Assembly (NCBI RefSeq): GCF_900114475.1
Contig: NZ_FOTE01000025.1
Location: 1 to 64,000, forward strand
DNA length: 64,000 nucleotides
Reading direction: 5' to 3'
Source of the DNA: Paenibacillus sp. 1_12
GTDB lineage: Bacteria; Bacillota; Bacilli; Paenibacillales; NBRC-103111
Under the pieces are notes generated by a model. It searched no databases. It had not been told where the DNA came from and saw only the letters and a program-made list of their open reading frames with translations. Shown piece by piece: positions 52,550 to 62,118 of this stretch; within the stretch, counting starts at the first letter, position 1, and each line of letters opens with the position of its first letter. A program made the translations under genes and the position numbers.

Positions 52550-53770
52550 ATGATAGATAACCCGAAAAGGCACGTAACCATGATGGCCCTCGTTACTGCC
52601 GTCTGTTTGATGGGGGATTCGATGCTCTACATTGCCCTGCCGATATATTGGCGCGAGTTGGGCCTAGCTTCCTTGTGGGAGGTGGGTATCCTTCTTTCCG
52701 TTAACCGTTTCGTCCGGTTACCGCTTAGTCCGCTCATTGGCATCCTGTACGCGAGAATGGATAAGCGGTGGGGGCTGATGATATCGGTTATATTGGCTTT
52801 TCTCACAACTACCTCGTACGGACTGCTTAGCGGATTTGCATGGTGGGTTGTGCTGCGCTGTTTGTGGGGTGTAGCCTGGACGTTTTTACGTATTGGTGCC
52901 TATTTAACGATTTTGGATTTGTCCGATGAACGGAACCGTGGAGCCTTACTTGGCAGATATAACGGGACTTACAGGCTAGGCAGTCTGGTCGGAATGTTGG
53001 CAGGCGGTTTTTTTGCAGACATGTACGGCTTACGCTCAGTCGCTTTGACGCTCGGAATTATTGCGTTAATTTCTTTGCCCTTAGTATGGAAGTACTCTTC
53101 CGTGCCTTCACAGACAAGCACGGTTCTCAAAACACCTAAGGTTAAAGGCAGCCTGCAGGTGAAATTTCTTTTTAAAGGACCCTCGAACGTGTTATTTATG
53201 ATTGTTACAGGGCTTCTCGTCTCCATGATTTGCGAAGGAATGTTTACGGCAACGCTAAGCCATTTGGTTTCCCTCCATGTTTCTTCCATTTTTGTGGCTG
53301 GGGTTGTGGTGGGAGCAACGACAGTGTCGGGTCTTCTGCAGGCTATGCGGTGGGGATGGAGTCCATGGCTGTCTCCGTGGTTCGGGAGAAAGATGGATCG
53401 AACGAAAAGCCATGGACGGCTGATATCTATTGTGTTGATTGCCGCAGCTTGCTGTTTTGCAGCGATTCCTCTGCCACTGCCTTTTTCGGTATTGCTGCTG
53501 TTTATCGTAGGTATATTAGTATCGTCTACACTATTGACTACCGCCATTGACACCCTTGTTACCAATGCCGCTTCGTCTTCGTTCAAAGTAACTATCATTA
53601 CACTATATACGCTCACTTTGGATGTTGGTGCGGCTCTTGGACCGATACTCGGCTACTCTGTCGATATTAACGTCGCATTCGGCGCTTCAGCTCTTATCCT
53701 ATTCGTACTTGCGGGTGTATGGCTTGTTAAGTTCCGTTCCAAGCAGTCGGAGCACATGTCGGCACAGTAA
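52550..53770 (+). CDS. MFS transporter, unclassified
   Basis: A 406-residue, 12-helix major facilitator. Helix 1 has VCLMGDSMLYIALPIYW and loop 2-3 has the basic motif ILYARMDKRWGL; helix 5 carries GTYRLGSLVGMLAGGFFADM. The start is ATG 52550, seven bases after AAGGAGAGGGG, rather than ATG 52496. It is monocistronic between two terminators. Substrate unknown; drug or sugar export is usual for this shape. Confidence 0.88.
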   Translation: MIDNPKRHVTMMALVTAVCLMGDSMLYIALPIYWRELGLASLWEVGILLSVNRFVRLPLSPLIGILYARMDKRWGLMISVILAFLTTTSYGLLSGFAWWVVLRCLWGVAWTFLRIGAYLTILDLSDERNRGALLGRYNGTYRLGSLVGMLAGGFFADMYGLRSVALTLGIIALISLPLVWKYSSVPSQTSTVLKTPKVKGSLQVKFLFKGPSNVLFMIVTGLLVSMICEGMFTATLSHLVSLHVSSIFVAGVVVGATTVSGLLQAMRWGWSPWLSPWFGRKMDRTKSHGRLISIVLIAAACCFAAIPLPLPFSVLLLFIVGILVSSTLLTTAIDTLVTNAASSSFKVTIITLYTLTLDVGAALGPILGYSVDINVAFGASALILFVLAGVWLVKFRSKQSEHMSAQ

Positions 53771-53772
53771 CC

Positions 53773-53813
53773 AAAAAACCTGTCCATGAAATCAATTGGA
53801 CAGGTTTTTTGGC
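53773..53813. terminator. Strong bidirectional terminator
   Basis: AAAAAACCTGTCCA pairs with TGGACAGGTTTTTT across a short loop, giving T runs on both strands. It separates the MFS gene on plus from the ABC operon on minus. Confidence 0.85.
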
Positions 53814-53866
53814 TACTGATCTGCAATTGTAATGACTTCTTCTGCTTCATTAAAGAAGAGGATGAC

Positions 53867-55231
53867 TTATTTGCCTACTGTTTTGTTATAGATAGCAATC
53901 TTTGTGGTTATACTTTGAGCTGCTGCATCCAATGCTTCTTTAGGTGTCCTTTTGCCGCTAAGGGCGTCCTCAATGGCATTTTCGACCAACTGTCTTGTCT
54001 CAGGAAATACGCCAATAACTGCTCCTTGGGTTGCCTTGTTAATTTTGGTAGCGTGAAGCTGATCGATGGCCGTTTTAAACTGTGGAAATTTAGTCATATT
54101 TTCTTTAACAATCGGTTGTTCATAAGCTTTCTTAGTGACTGGGAAATAGCCAGTGTTGATATGCCACAAAGCTTGCTGCTCTGGAGATAGCATGTACTTG
54201 ATAAACTCCCAAGCTGCTTGTTGCGCATCTTTGGGCTGATTGTTCATAATGTACAAGCTTCCTCCACCAACGACAACTCCACCTTCTTTGGCGTTGTTAG
54301 GTTTAGGTAGGAATGCGGTACCAACTTCAAACTTGCCGTTCGCGTTAGTGACGATTTCCCGCATCGATGCTGTAGTAGCGAAGATGATTCCGAGCTGCTC
54401 TGCAGCAAACGCCTTTTTGATATCGTCCACTTTCCGTCCCATGTTGAGGCCCACTTTGCTGTCTATCAGACCTTTCCACCAGGTTAATGTGTTTATGGCA
54501 GCTTCACTGTTGATGATCGATTCCGTAGCAGGACTGGTACGTCCATTACCGTTATTGACAAATTCTACTCCTTGGTTCGCCAATAACTGTTCCATATTCC
54601 AGCTTTCTATTGAAAATGCGATTCCCGTGGTTGAGTTTTTGGTCATGGCTTGTGCCGCTGATTTAATCTCATCATAGGTAGCTGGCGGTTTTTCAGGATC
54701 GAGCCCCGCTGCTTTAAATAAGTTTTTGTTGTAGTACATGATTAGATTGGATGTGTTAAAAGGCATGGAGTTGAGCTGGTTATCCAACGTATAATAAGCA
54801 AGAATGTTTTCTTCGAATTGACTGAGGTCATATTTATCTTCTTTAATGAAGTTCTGCATCGGCGTGATTGCCTTGGAATCTACCATGTACCGCGTTCCGC
54901 CATCATTAGCTTGCATAATCGTCGGGCCGGTTTTGGAATCCATCGATGCCTTCATTTTGTTTAATGCTTCGTCGTAGCTTCCTTGATATATGGCTTCGAC
55001 CTTAATGTCTTTGCGCGAGGCGTTAAAGCTTTCCGTCATCTGATCGATTGTCTTACCCAAGTTTCCTCCCATGTAATGCCACATAACGACTTTGACTGGC
55101 GCCTTGTCCGGGCTTGGGGTGGTGGTAGTGGTTGGAGTTGTGCCTGATCCGCTGCTGCAGGCCACAGTTGTCCATGCTGTCATAACAGCAAGCGTACTAA
55201 GCAATACTTTTCTTTTTCCCGATTTTGTCAT
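53867..55231 (-). CDS. ABC transporter substrate-binding lipoprotein (UgpB-like)
   Basis: A 454-residue extracellular binding protein. The signal peptide ends TTVAC, followed by a Thr/Pro linker; the mature part begins VKVVMWHYMGGNLGKTIDQM, close to the start of UgpB-type glycerol-3-phosphate binding proteins, and has the usual QQAAWEFIKYMLSPEQQ and TGYFPVTKKAY segments. ATG 55231 follows GGGGGATT. With two permeases 36 bases upstream and a glycerophosphodiesterase in the neighbouring divergent operon, a glycerophosphodiester or glycerol phosphate ligand is likely, though many sugar binders look similar. Confidence 0.9.
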   Translation of the reverse strand: MTKSGKRKVLLSTLAVMTAWTTVACSSGSGTTPTTTTTPSPDKAPVKVVMWHYMGGNLGKTIDQMTESFNASRKDIKVEAIYQGSYDEALNKMKASMDSKTGPTIMQANDGGTRYMVDSKAITPMQNFIKEDKYDLSQFEENILAYYTLDNQLNSMPFNTSNLIMYYNKNLFKAAGLDPEKPPATYDEIKSAAQAMTKNSTTGIAFSIESWNMEQLLANQGVEFVNNGNGRTSPATESIINSEAAINTLTWWKGLIDSKVGLNMGRKVDDIKKAFAAEQLGIIFATTASMREIVTNANGKFEVGTAFLPKPNNAKEGGVVVGGGSLYIMNNQPKDAQQAAWEFIKYMLSPEQQALWHINTGYFPVTKKAYEQPIVKENMTKFPQFKTAIDQLHATKINKATQGAVIGVFPETRQLVENAIEDALSGKRTPKEALDAAAQSITTKIAIYNKTVGK

Positions 55232-55267
55232 TGTTTAATCCCCCTGATTTCATTTTTCTTAAGAAGG

Positions 55268-56089
55268 TTATCCTTTTAATGCACCTGCGGTGATCCCCTG
55301 AACAAGCTGCTTTAATCCAACTATGAGCAAGAGTAGAGATGGAATCAACACCAAAGTGACTCCGGAAAGCACCAAATTCCACGATTGAGATTCTTCCCAC
55401 TGCAGCATGGCAATACCGATTTGCACCGTACGCATCATGTCGCTGTTCGTGATTAGCAATGGCCATAAATACATGTTCCATGCGTTAAGAAAAGCATAAA
55501 TGCAGAGGGTAGCCAGTGCTGGACGCGACAACGGCAGCACGAGTCGGAAATAACAACGAATGATGCCGCAGCCGTCTATTTTTGCAGCGTCGAATAGTTC
55601 ATGCGGTAACTGCAGGAAAGATTGACGAAGTAAAAACGTGCCGAATGCACTTGCCATAAAAGGGATCGTAAGCCCCTGAAAGCTGTCCATCCAGCCCCAC
55701 GCTCGGATCGTTAAATAATTGGGAATAATGGTGACTTCCCATGGGATCATCATAGTGGAAAGAAAAATAAGAAACCAAATCGATTTTCCGGGAAAGCGGA
55801 GTATGGCAAACGCATAAGCGGACATCGATGAGAATATCAATTGGCCAGTCGTGATCAATGCGGCAACAATAAATGAATTGAAAAGAAATTTTAAGAGCGG
55901 TACTGTATTCAAGGTGTCCATGATGTTTCCTAAATAAAATCCTTTAGGGAAAAACGGAGGCGGATAGCTTCGTACTTCCTGTGGTGTCATCAGTGTCGAA
56001 GCAAACGTGAAATAAAGCGGGTAAAGTAAAATGAAAGCACAACCAATGAGCAGCAAGTAATGTACAACGTTCCGGATGTTTAATTTCAT
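55268..56089 (-). CDS. ABC transporter permease (UgpE/MalG-like)
   Basis: A 273-residue, six-helix permease. It starts YLLLIGCAFILLYPLYFTFA and carries the coupling helix LFDAAKIDGCGIIRCYFRLV and a C-terminal VGLKQLVQGITAGALKG. The ATG overlaps the stop of the UgpA-like gene by four bases. As elsewhere in this window, the ATPase is encoded outside the operon. Confidence 0.92.
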   Translation of the reverse strand: MKLNIRNVVHYLLLIGCAFILLYPLYFTFASTLMTPQEVRSYPPPFFPKGFYLGNIMDTLNTVPLLKFLFNSFIVAALITTGQLIFSSMSAYAFAILRFPGKSIWFLIFLSTMMIPWEVTIIPNYLTIRAWGWMDSFQGLTIPFMASAFGTFLLRQSFLQLPHELFDAAKIDGCGIIRCYFRLVLPLSRPALATLCIYAFLNAWNMYLWPLLITNSDMMRTVQIGIAMLQWEESQSWNLVLSGVTLVLIPSLLLLIVGLKQLVQGITAGALKG

Positions 56090-56973
56090 TGATAGTGCAC
56101 CTTCTTCTCGGCAAAACGAAATTGGATTACGGTTAGAAGCATAATGATGACGAACAAAACTAAAGCTTTGGCGCTGGCAGTACCAAATTGAAAGTTAACA
56201 AACGCCTCTTGGTAAATCGAGTACACTACCACATCCGTCGAATGTGACGGTCCTCCCTTGGTTAAAATGTGAATTTGTCCAAAAGCTTGGAAGGATCCGA
56301 TAATGGATACAATCGATAAAAAGAAAAAAGTAGGGGATAACAAAGGCATCGTAATGTTAAAAAACATGCGTCGGGCGTTTGCTCCATCAATGAGAGCGCT
56401 CTCGTAAATTTCGGGTGAGATTCCTTTGATACCGCCTAGCAGCACAATGTAAGAGAAACCAGAATTCATCCAGATTGTCATCAAAGACACGGAGAACAGC
56501 GCCCAACTCGGATTTGAAAGCCAGAAAACAGGTTGAATACCCAAGAGTCCGAAATAGTAATTGAGCATCCCAATGCTGGGGTGAAACAGCAGCAGCCAGA
56601 TAGCGGAACCGGTAGCGACTGAAATTACGATAGGCATGGAAAATATCCACTGGAACAACGACATACCTTTAAGCTTGTTGTGAGTTAGTGCAACCATCAC
56701 TAAAGATAGTATTATGCCGGTAGGTACCGTATAAAGCATAAACAGCGCCGTAACCTGCAAGCTTTCAAAAAACGCTCCTGTACGGAATATATCGATGAAA
56801 TTTTCAAGTCCAACGAACATAGCTACAATTCCGCGAGGGTTAGTCAAGTGAAAGCTAAGGTAGACCGACCTAATCATGGGATAAAACATGAAAACCGAAA
56901 ACAGTACAATAGAGGGAAGTAGAAAACAATAGGCAAGGCCGACTTCCTTCCATTTTTGTGAACGTAATGACAA
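56086..56973 (-). CDS. ABC transporter permease (UgpA/MalF-like)
   Basis: A 295-residue permease with AYCFLLPSIVLFSVFMFYPM at the start and the coupling helix YESALIDGANARRMFFNITM. The sequence GQIHILTKGGPSHSTDVVVY is typical of UgpA-type subunits. It starts at TTG 56973 (site GGGTGG). It is the first gene of the minus-strand transport operon, 284 bases after the AraC regulator gene. Confidence 0.9.
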   Translation of the reverse strand: MSLRSQKWKEVGLAYCFLLPSIVLFSVFMFYPMIRSVYLSFHLTNPRGIVAMFVGLENFIDIFRTGAFFESLQVTALFMLYTVPTGIILSLVMVALTHNKLKGMSLFQWIFSMPIVISVATGSAIWLLLFHPSIGMLNYYFGLLGIQPVFWLSNPSWALFSVSLMTIWMNSGFSYIVLLGGIKGISPEIYESALIDGANARRMFFNITMPLLSPTFFFLSIVSIIGSFQAFGQIHILTKGGPSHSTDVVVYSIYQEAFVNFQFGTASAKALVLFVIIMLLTVIQFRFAEKKVHYQ

Positions 56974-57257
56974 GTGATGCAGCCACCCTTCGTATGATTT
57001 AATATTCCAATATTTCTCCTTTCCATCGAGAATAACACAACCATTGATAATTCGGGAATTGTCCCCCCGTGTCTAACACGTTAGGCTATTGCGAATTTAT
57101 AAGTCAATAATCAGTTGTTGATACGAAAATAATATAAAGATAATAAATTCACAAATAAGGAGAAGCGATAATATAGGAGTTAACAAGGAACTATGCGTCT
57201 GTACGACGAAGTTAAACTGGTGATTACATATTCAAAATCCATCTGTTGGACAGACTC

Positions 57258-59531
57258 CTAGGAGGAATCACGAGACTGCTTGCGGTATTCACCAGGAGGT
57301 ACACCGGTAAATTGTTTGAAAATCCGTGAAAAATTTTGCACATTGGTGTACCGCATTTTTTCAGAGATAACCTTGATGGATATGTCTGAATTCTCCAAGA
57401 GATCAATTGACTTCTTCATCCGGTATTCGATCAAATATTCGCTGAAATTACGGTCTGTTTCCTCTTTGAAAATACGGCTGAGTTGGGAAGGCGATATGGA
57501 TAATTGATCAGCGATTTGCTGCAAGGTCAAGTCATTGTCATACAGATCATGAATATAGGAGATAACCTGCTGCACGAGGCGCTTTTGCTTGGAAACGTAC
57601 TGGTTCTCCATTTGCTCTTTGATCGTCGGGAAGACAGTTTCAATTAGCCAAATCTGTATATCTTCTAATGTTGATTTGCCGTAAAGCGTATCATACAGGT
57701 CTTCTTGGAAAATATCATTGATGTCAAGCGCCATTTCATGAATCAAATATTCGAGTTCTCCTAACAAATTAGAAAAGATACCGAGCGCTGTTCTTGAATT
57801 GAAGACATGCTTCGGAACCGTTTCAATCAGCAAGGTCAAATGCCGTGATGCTTCGTCCATGTTGCCTTGGATAAGGCTGCGAACGATCTGTTTTTGAAGC
57901 TGAAAAATAGCAGGATTAGACGTTCGAATAGATGATTCCAACTGTTGCTCTGAGACGGTTACGTCGTTGCCGAGCAGTAGTTTATAGTTCAGCATGGATA
58001 TAGCTTCGTGAAAGCTTAACGACATACTGGCATAGCCACGACGTGCTTTGCTGATAGATATGCTGAGTGTAAACGGGAACTCGTCCCTTACTGAAGCGCG
58101 GAAATTTTCCGTCAATGTGCGTACGACGGGATCTCTATTGTCCATTGTCTTATCCGTACCAATCAAGATGACAATCTGACCGTGACGGGGTGTGAAAGTG
58201 GCGCAGGTTACTTTTTCCTCAAATGCTTCAATCGCCATATTCCTAAGTGTTTTATGAATCAGCAGTTGATCGCTTTTGTTGTACATGTTAATAAATTTTG
58301 TGTAATCGTCAATGACGGCAACGCAAATGTAGAAGAATTCACCTTTTAAGGGCAGATTCAACTGTTCGATTTTGGACTGCAGCTCGGATTCAGTCAATTC
58401 GCCCCAAAGCAAATGCTGAAAGATACTAAGCTTTAAATCGGGCAAATATTTGGTTAGTTGATCCTGCATGTCGTGATTGGTTGTGAGGATTTGTGAAATA
58501 TAATGGTTCAATGCTTCAAGTTCGTCATTGTGCTTTAAATCGTAAATGTCCTTGATTTTGCATTTGTCCAGCAATTGTTCAATAGGGCGGTATAACCGCT
58601 GCGAGCCAATATCGGAAATGAGCAGCCATAACAACAAAAGGATGACAGTAAACAGTGCTGCCACTATTTTGATATATTCCATTTTTTCGGTAAGTTGTTC
58701 AGCGGGTGTCATGATGATGATCGTGTAACCGGTGGAAGCAGATTTTATGGATGAAACGTATTGATTTTCACCACCATATTGAATTGGCTGTTGCATGGCC
58801 GTATTTTTCCAAAACGAGTATTGTAACGAATCTTCGGGAAGCGTCGTACCGATATCCTCGTTGCTCGGACTGAGCAGTATTTTCCCCACTGAGTTGATAA
58901 CCCACAGCTTTTGGGTCGGTTCGAATTTAAGACGATCTGAAATATTTTGCAGCTCCCGTATGCTGACATGGAGAATGACGGCCCCATCTGTTAATAAAGT
59001 ACGAAATGGTACTGGGCGAAAAAGCAATAATTCATCCTGATTGGGATGGGAGTTCGGGTACACAAATTGTAGAGAATCATTGTAGGATAGTTTACGTTCA
59101 ATCATGTTGTCGAAATAAGAAAATTGTCTTCCTGAAGTCGTATGGATTTGAAAGGTTTTGTTATTAATAAGTGATACATCATAATAGATACTGGATAAAT
59201 GTTTGAGATTACGTACGGCTTCGAACCATTCTGTTAGTGGTATTTGCGAAGTGCTTTCATTTTCTTGAGCGATGATTTTGTAAGCTGCGCTGTTGGAGGC
59301 CAGACTGACAGAAGCTAGGTTCAACTCACCCAAGACAGAGTCGAGACGGCTTTGCATGTGGATAAGGTCATTGTGAAAATGGTCTTCAAATTCTTTGGTT
59401 ACGCTTTCTTTCCAAAGAGAATAGAAGATAATGGATGACAAGACGACGGGAACAAACCCAACTACTACGGAATACATGAACAACTTTTTCTTGAATAACA
59501 ATAATTTCCAAAACGTTGGCAAAACTCTCAT
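57258..59531 (-). CDS. Membrane-bound AraC family sensor-regulator
   Basis: A 757-residue one-component regulator with the same plan as the 24280 gene: membrane helix near residues 17-37 (YSVVVGFVPVVLSSIIFYSL), extracellular Cache-like sensor, second helix near 270-290 (IVAALFTVILLLLWLLI), YesN-like middle region and a C-terminal AraC double helix-turn-helix (TLQQIADQLSISPSQLSRIF, VISEKMRYTNVQNFSRIFKQ). I take ATG 59531 behind AGGTG over GTG 59540. It lies between the transporter genes (same strand) and the divergent phosphodiesterase operon, so it may control both. Confidence 0.9.
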   Translation of the reverse strand: MRVLPTFWKLLLFKKKLFMYSVVVGFVPVVLSSIIFYSLWKESVTKEFEDHFHNDLIHMQSRLDSVLGELNLASVSLASNSAAYKIIAQENESTSQIPLTEWFEAVRNLKHLSSIYYDVSLINNKTFQIHTTSGRQFSYFDNMIERKLSYNDSLQFVYPNSHPNQDELLLFRPVPFRTLLTDGAVILHVSIRELQNISDRLKFEPTQKLWVINSVGKILLSPSNEDIGTTLPEDSLQYSFWKNTAMQQPIQYGGENQYVSSIKSASTGYTIIIMTPAEQLTEKMEYIKIVAALFTVILLLLWLLISDIGSQRLYRPIEQLLDKCKIKDIYDLKHNDELEALNHYISQILTTNHDMQDQLTKYLPDLKLSIFQHLLWGELTESELQSKIEQLNLPLKGEFFYICVAVIDDYTKFINMYNKSDQLLIHKTLRNMAIEAFEEKVTCATFTPRHGQIVILIGTDKTMDNRDPVVRTLTENFRASVRDEFPFTLSISISKARRGYASMSLSFHEAISMLNYKLLLGNDVTVSEQQLESSIRTSNPAIFQLQKQIVRSLIQGNMDEASRHLTLLIETVPKHVFNSRTALGIFSNLLGELEYLIHEMALDINDIFQEDLYDTLYGKSTLEDIQIWLIETVFPTIKEQMENQYVSKQKRLVQQVISYIHDLYDNDLTLQQIADQLSISPSQLSRIFKEETDRNFSEYLIEYRMKKSIDLLENSDISIKVISEKMRYTNVQNFSRIFKQFTGVPPGEYRKQSRDSS

Positions 59532-59760
59532 GCCGCTCACCTACATCCAATTTTTTTTACTGTTCAAGAGTTATGTTCAAAGTTAAATGTATTTATTATA
59601 TTTGTCAATGGAGCAATTATTTGTTCACCCGTCTAATCATCGAGCTTTATCCTTGTATAAGATCGCTTTATCTTTGTTCGTTAGAAGCAGCATGAAGTGA
59701 TTATTGATTGTTAATGTGACGCTAGTTTAAAGTAGTTTGAGAAAGGAGTGCGAGTTTACT

Positions 59761-60519
59761 ATGAGAAGCATGCCAACACCGATGATTATCGGGCATAGAG
59801 GATCAGCAGGAGAAGCACCGGAAAACACTTTAGCTTCATTCCGGCTTGCTGTGGAGCAAGGAGCTCACGCGATCGAATTAGATGCGCAGCTTACTAAGGA
59901 TGGAGAGATCGTTGTCATTCACGATAAAACGATCGATCGTACAACAAACGGGCGAGGGGCCGTAGCCGAGCTGACACTGGCAGAATTAAAATGTTACGAT
60001 GCCGGAAGCTGGTTTCATGAAAAGTACAAAGGTGAACAGATTCCAACATTGGCGGAAGTATACGAACAAATGCCGGACGAGTGCGTTATTAACGTGGAAA
60101 TTAAAGGAGAAATGGATGGAACTCTAGAGAGAAAGCTGGCGGAATTTCTATACCATAGCGGAAGAAAACAACGAACACTGATATCTTCATTCTTGCATAA
60201 AAGCTTAATGAAGTTGAAGGTGATTGCGCCGGAATCGCTTATTGGTCTCGGCTACACAGCGGATGTAGTGGATCATATAGCCTTCGCAGAAGCTTTCGGA
60301 GCTCAGGTTTATTCACTACATCCGCATTACAAGCTGATCGGTTTGGATGAAATAAGGCTTGCCGTTGACAGGGGATTGAGGGTATACCCTTATACGGTAA
60401 ACGACGAGAATGATATGAGAGAACTGCTCCAAGCGGGAGCATCCGGTTTGATTACCGATTTCCCTGGACGTATGCATAAAGTTATCGGGGAGGGGTTTAT
60501 AGGGTCAACTGTTAAATGA
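59761..60519 (+). CDS. Glycerophosphodiester phosphodiesterase (GDPD/UgpQ-like)
   Basis: A 252-residue cytosolic GDPD enzyme that splits glycerophosphodiesters into glycerol-3-phosphate and an alcohol. Catalytic residues are in IIGHRGSAGEAPENTLASF (HRG, then PENT), HAIELDAQLTKDGEIVVIHD (ELD and HD) and VNVEIKG. No signal peptide, so it acts on imported substrate. ATG 59761 is twelve bases after AAAGGAG. It overlaps the next gene by four bases. Confidence 0.92.
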   Translation: MRSMPTPMIIGHRGSAGEAPENTLASFRLAVEQGAHAIELDAQLTKDGEIVVIHDKTIDRTTNGRGAVAELTLAELKCYDAGSWFHEKYKGEQIPTLAEVYEQMPDECVINVEIKGEMDGTLERKLAEFLYHSGRKQRTLISSFLHKSLMKLKVIAPESLIGLGYTADVVDHIAFAEAFGAQVYSLHPHYKLIGLDEIRLAVDRGLRVYPYTVNDENDMRELLQAGASGLITDFPGRMHKVIGEGFIGSTVK

Positions 60520-62054
60520 GCTACATAGTACAGCGGGGTAACACGAACAGGCGTTATGTAATGACGGCAGTCGTAATCGCCACTTTCTTGACCGCTATAG
60601 AAGGAACGATTGTTAACACGGCTGTACCTGTTATAGTCGGCGAATTAGGCGGGCTGGGGATGATGAGCTGGGTAGTCTCAATCTATTTGCTCACGACTGC
60701 GGTCAGCACGCCGATTTCTGGGAAAATCGCTGATTTATACGGAAGAAAGCCTGTATTTATACTGGGTACAGCGTTGTTCTTGCTTGGCTCAATATTATGC
60801 GGAATGGCACAATCGATGGAGCAGTTAATTCTGTTCAGAGCGCTGCAGGGCTTCGGGGCGGGGGCCATACTACCTGTTACGATTACCATTGTTGGAGATT
60901 TATATCCCTTCGAGGAACGTGCTAAAGCCCAAGGGTGGATCAGCTCAATATGGGGCATATCAGCCGTCAGCAGCCCGCTATCCGGTGGGTTGCTGGTGGA
61001 TTATGTATCATGGCGTTGGATTTTCTATATTAATGTTCCTTTCGGAATCGTATCACTGAGTATCCTGTCGTTATATTTTCGCGAATCGCTGATCAAGGAG
61101 AAGAAACATATTGATTTCTGGGGAATGTTCGTCTTCACTCTGGGGATGGCAAGCTTCATGTATGCACTTTTGACATTAGAATCGATGGCTTCGGTCGGCT
61201 CCTCAACAATTCTTGTTTGTTTTGGTGCTACAGTGGTTTTCTTGGCTATATTTATAGTCATCGAACGTAAATCGCCCGATCCCATGCTGCAGCTAAAGTT
61301 GTTTCGCCAACGGATGATCGGTGTACCTAACTTAAGCGATTTTGTGTTTAGTGCGGTGTTAGTGGCAATTAATGTTTACATTCCACTGTGGGTTCAAGGT
61401 GTTTATGGACACGGAGCTGTCTTTTCAGGATTAATGCTGATTCCGGTATCTGTTTTTTGGCCGCTTGGAGCCTATCTGGCAGGTCGGATGATCGCAAGGT
61501 TCGGTATGCGTTCAACCTCATTGACCGGTATTGTGTGTACGATCATCGCTTGTGCTGGAATGGCGCTGCCTGCACTGTCGACATCCCCTTGGCTGCTTGT
61601 CCTGTGTTTAGTCTTAATCGGTTTTGGTTTTGGGCTAACCTTTACAGTCCACACTGTATCCGTGCAGTCTGCAGTTGATTGGAACCTAAGAGGAAGCGCT
61701 ATAGCATCCAACAATTTTATTCGCATGATGGGACAGTCCATTGGAGTCGCCCTGTTTGGTATTCTGCTGAACGGAGGTGTCTCACGATATTTAGCGGGGG
61801 GAGGTAAAGGGGCGGATTTATCCGGAATGGATGTAAATCAAGCTTTGAACCCGCAAGCTTCGAGCATTTTGCCTCCTGAGGTGTTGCAAAATGTAAGGGA
61901 AGCCCTATCCTCCGGGCTGCATAACGTATTTATTGTATTGATCCTCCTCTCCTCGATTTCATTCGTAGTAACATTGTGGCTACCGCAGCGTCATCGATCT
62001 TCAGAGCACAACCTTTCACCGTCGGAGGATCGTGGAAAGAACGTGATTTATTAG
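60516..62054 (+). CDS. MFS transporter, DHA2 (EmrB/QacA, 14-helix) class
   Basis: A 512-residue, 14-helix facilitator: TAIEGTIVNTAVPVIVGELG in helix 1, loop 2-3 motif GKIADLYGRKPVFI, motif C GISAVSSPLSGGLLVD in helix 5. Family members are proton-driven drug exporters. The ATG overlaps the phosphodiesterase stop (ATGA), so it is co-translated with that gene, which is unusual company for a drug pump and may mean it moves a product or analogue of the pathway. Confidence 0.9.
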   Translation: MSYIVQRGNTNRRYVMTAVVIATFLTAIEGTIVNTAVPVIVGELGGLGMMSWVVSIYLLTTAVSTPISGKIADLYGRKPVFILGTALFLLGSILCGMAQSMEQLILFRALQGFGAGAILPVTITIVGDLYPFEERAKAQGWISSIWGISAVSSPLSGGLLVDYVSWRWIFYINVPFGIVSLSILSLYFRESLIKEKKHIDFWGMFVFTLGMASFMYALLTLESMASVGSSTILVCFGATVVFLAIFIVIERKSPDPMLQLKLFRQRMIGVPNLSDFVFSAVLVAINVYIPLWVQGVYGHGAVFSGLMLIPVSVFWPLGAYLAGRMIARFGMRSTSLTGIVCTIIACAGMALPALSTSPWLLVLCLVLIGFGFGLTFTVHTVSVQSAVDWNLRGSAIASNNFIRMMGQSIGVALFGILLNGGVSRYLAGGGKGADLSGMDVNQALNPQASSILPPEVLQNVREALSSGLHNVFIVLILLSSISFVVTLWLPQRHRSSEHNLSPSEDRGKNVIY

Positions 62055-62118
62055 TCCATAGTTGTAGTGGGAGCTTTTCTGAAGAACAGGTTCGAACTTA
62101 AATGGGAGGCATGGTTCA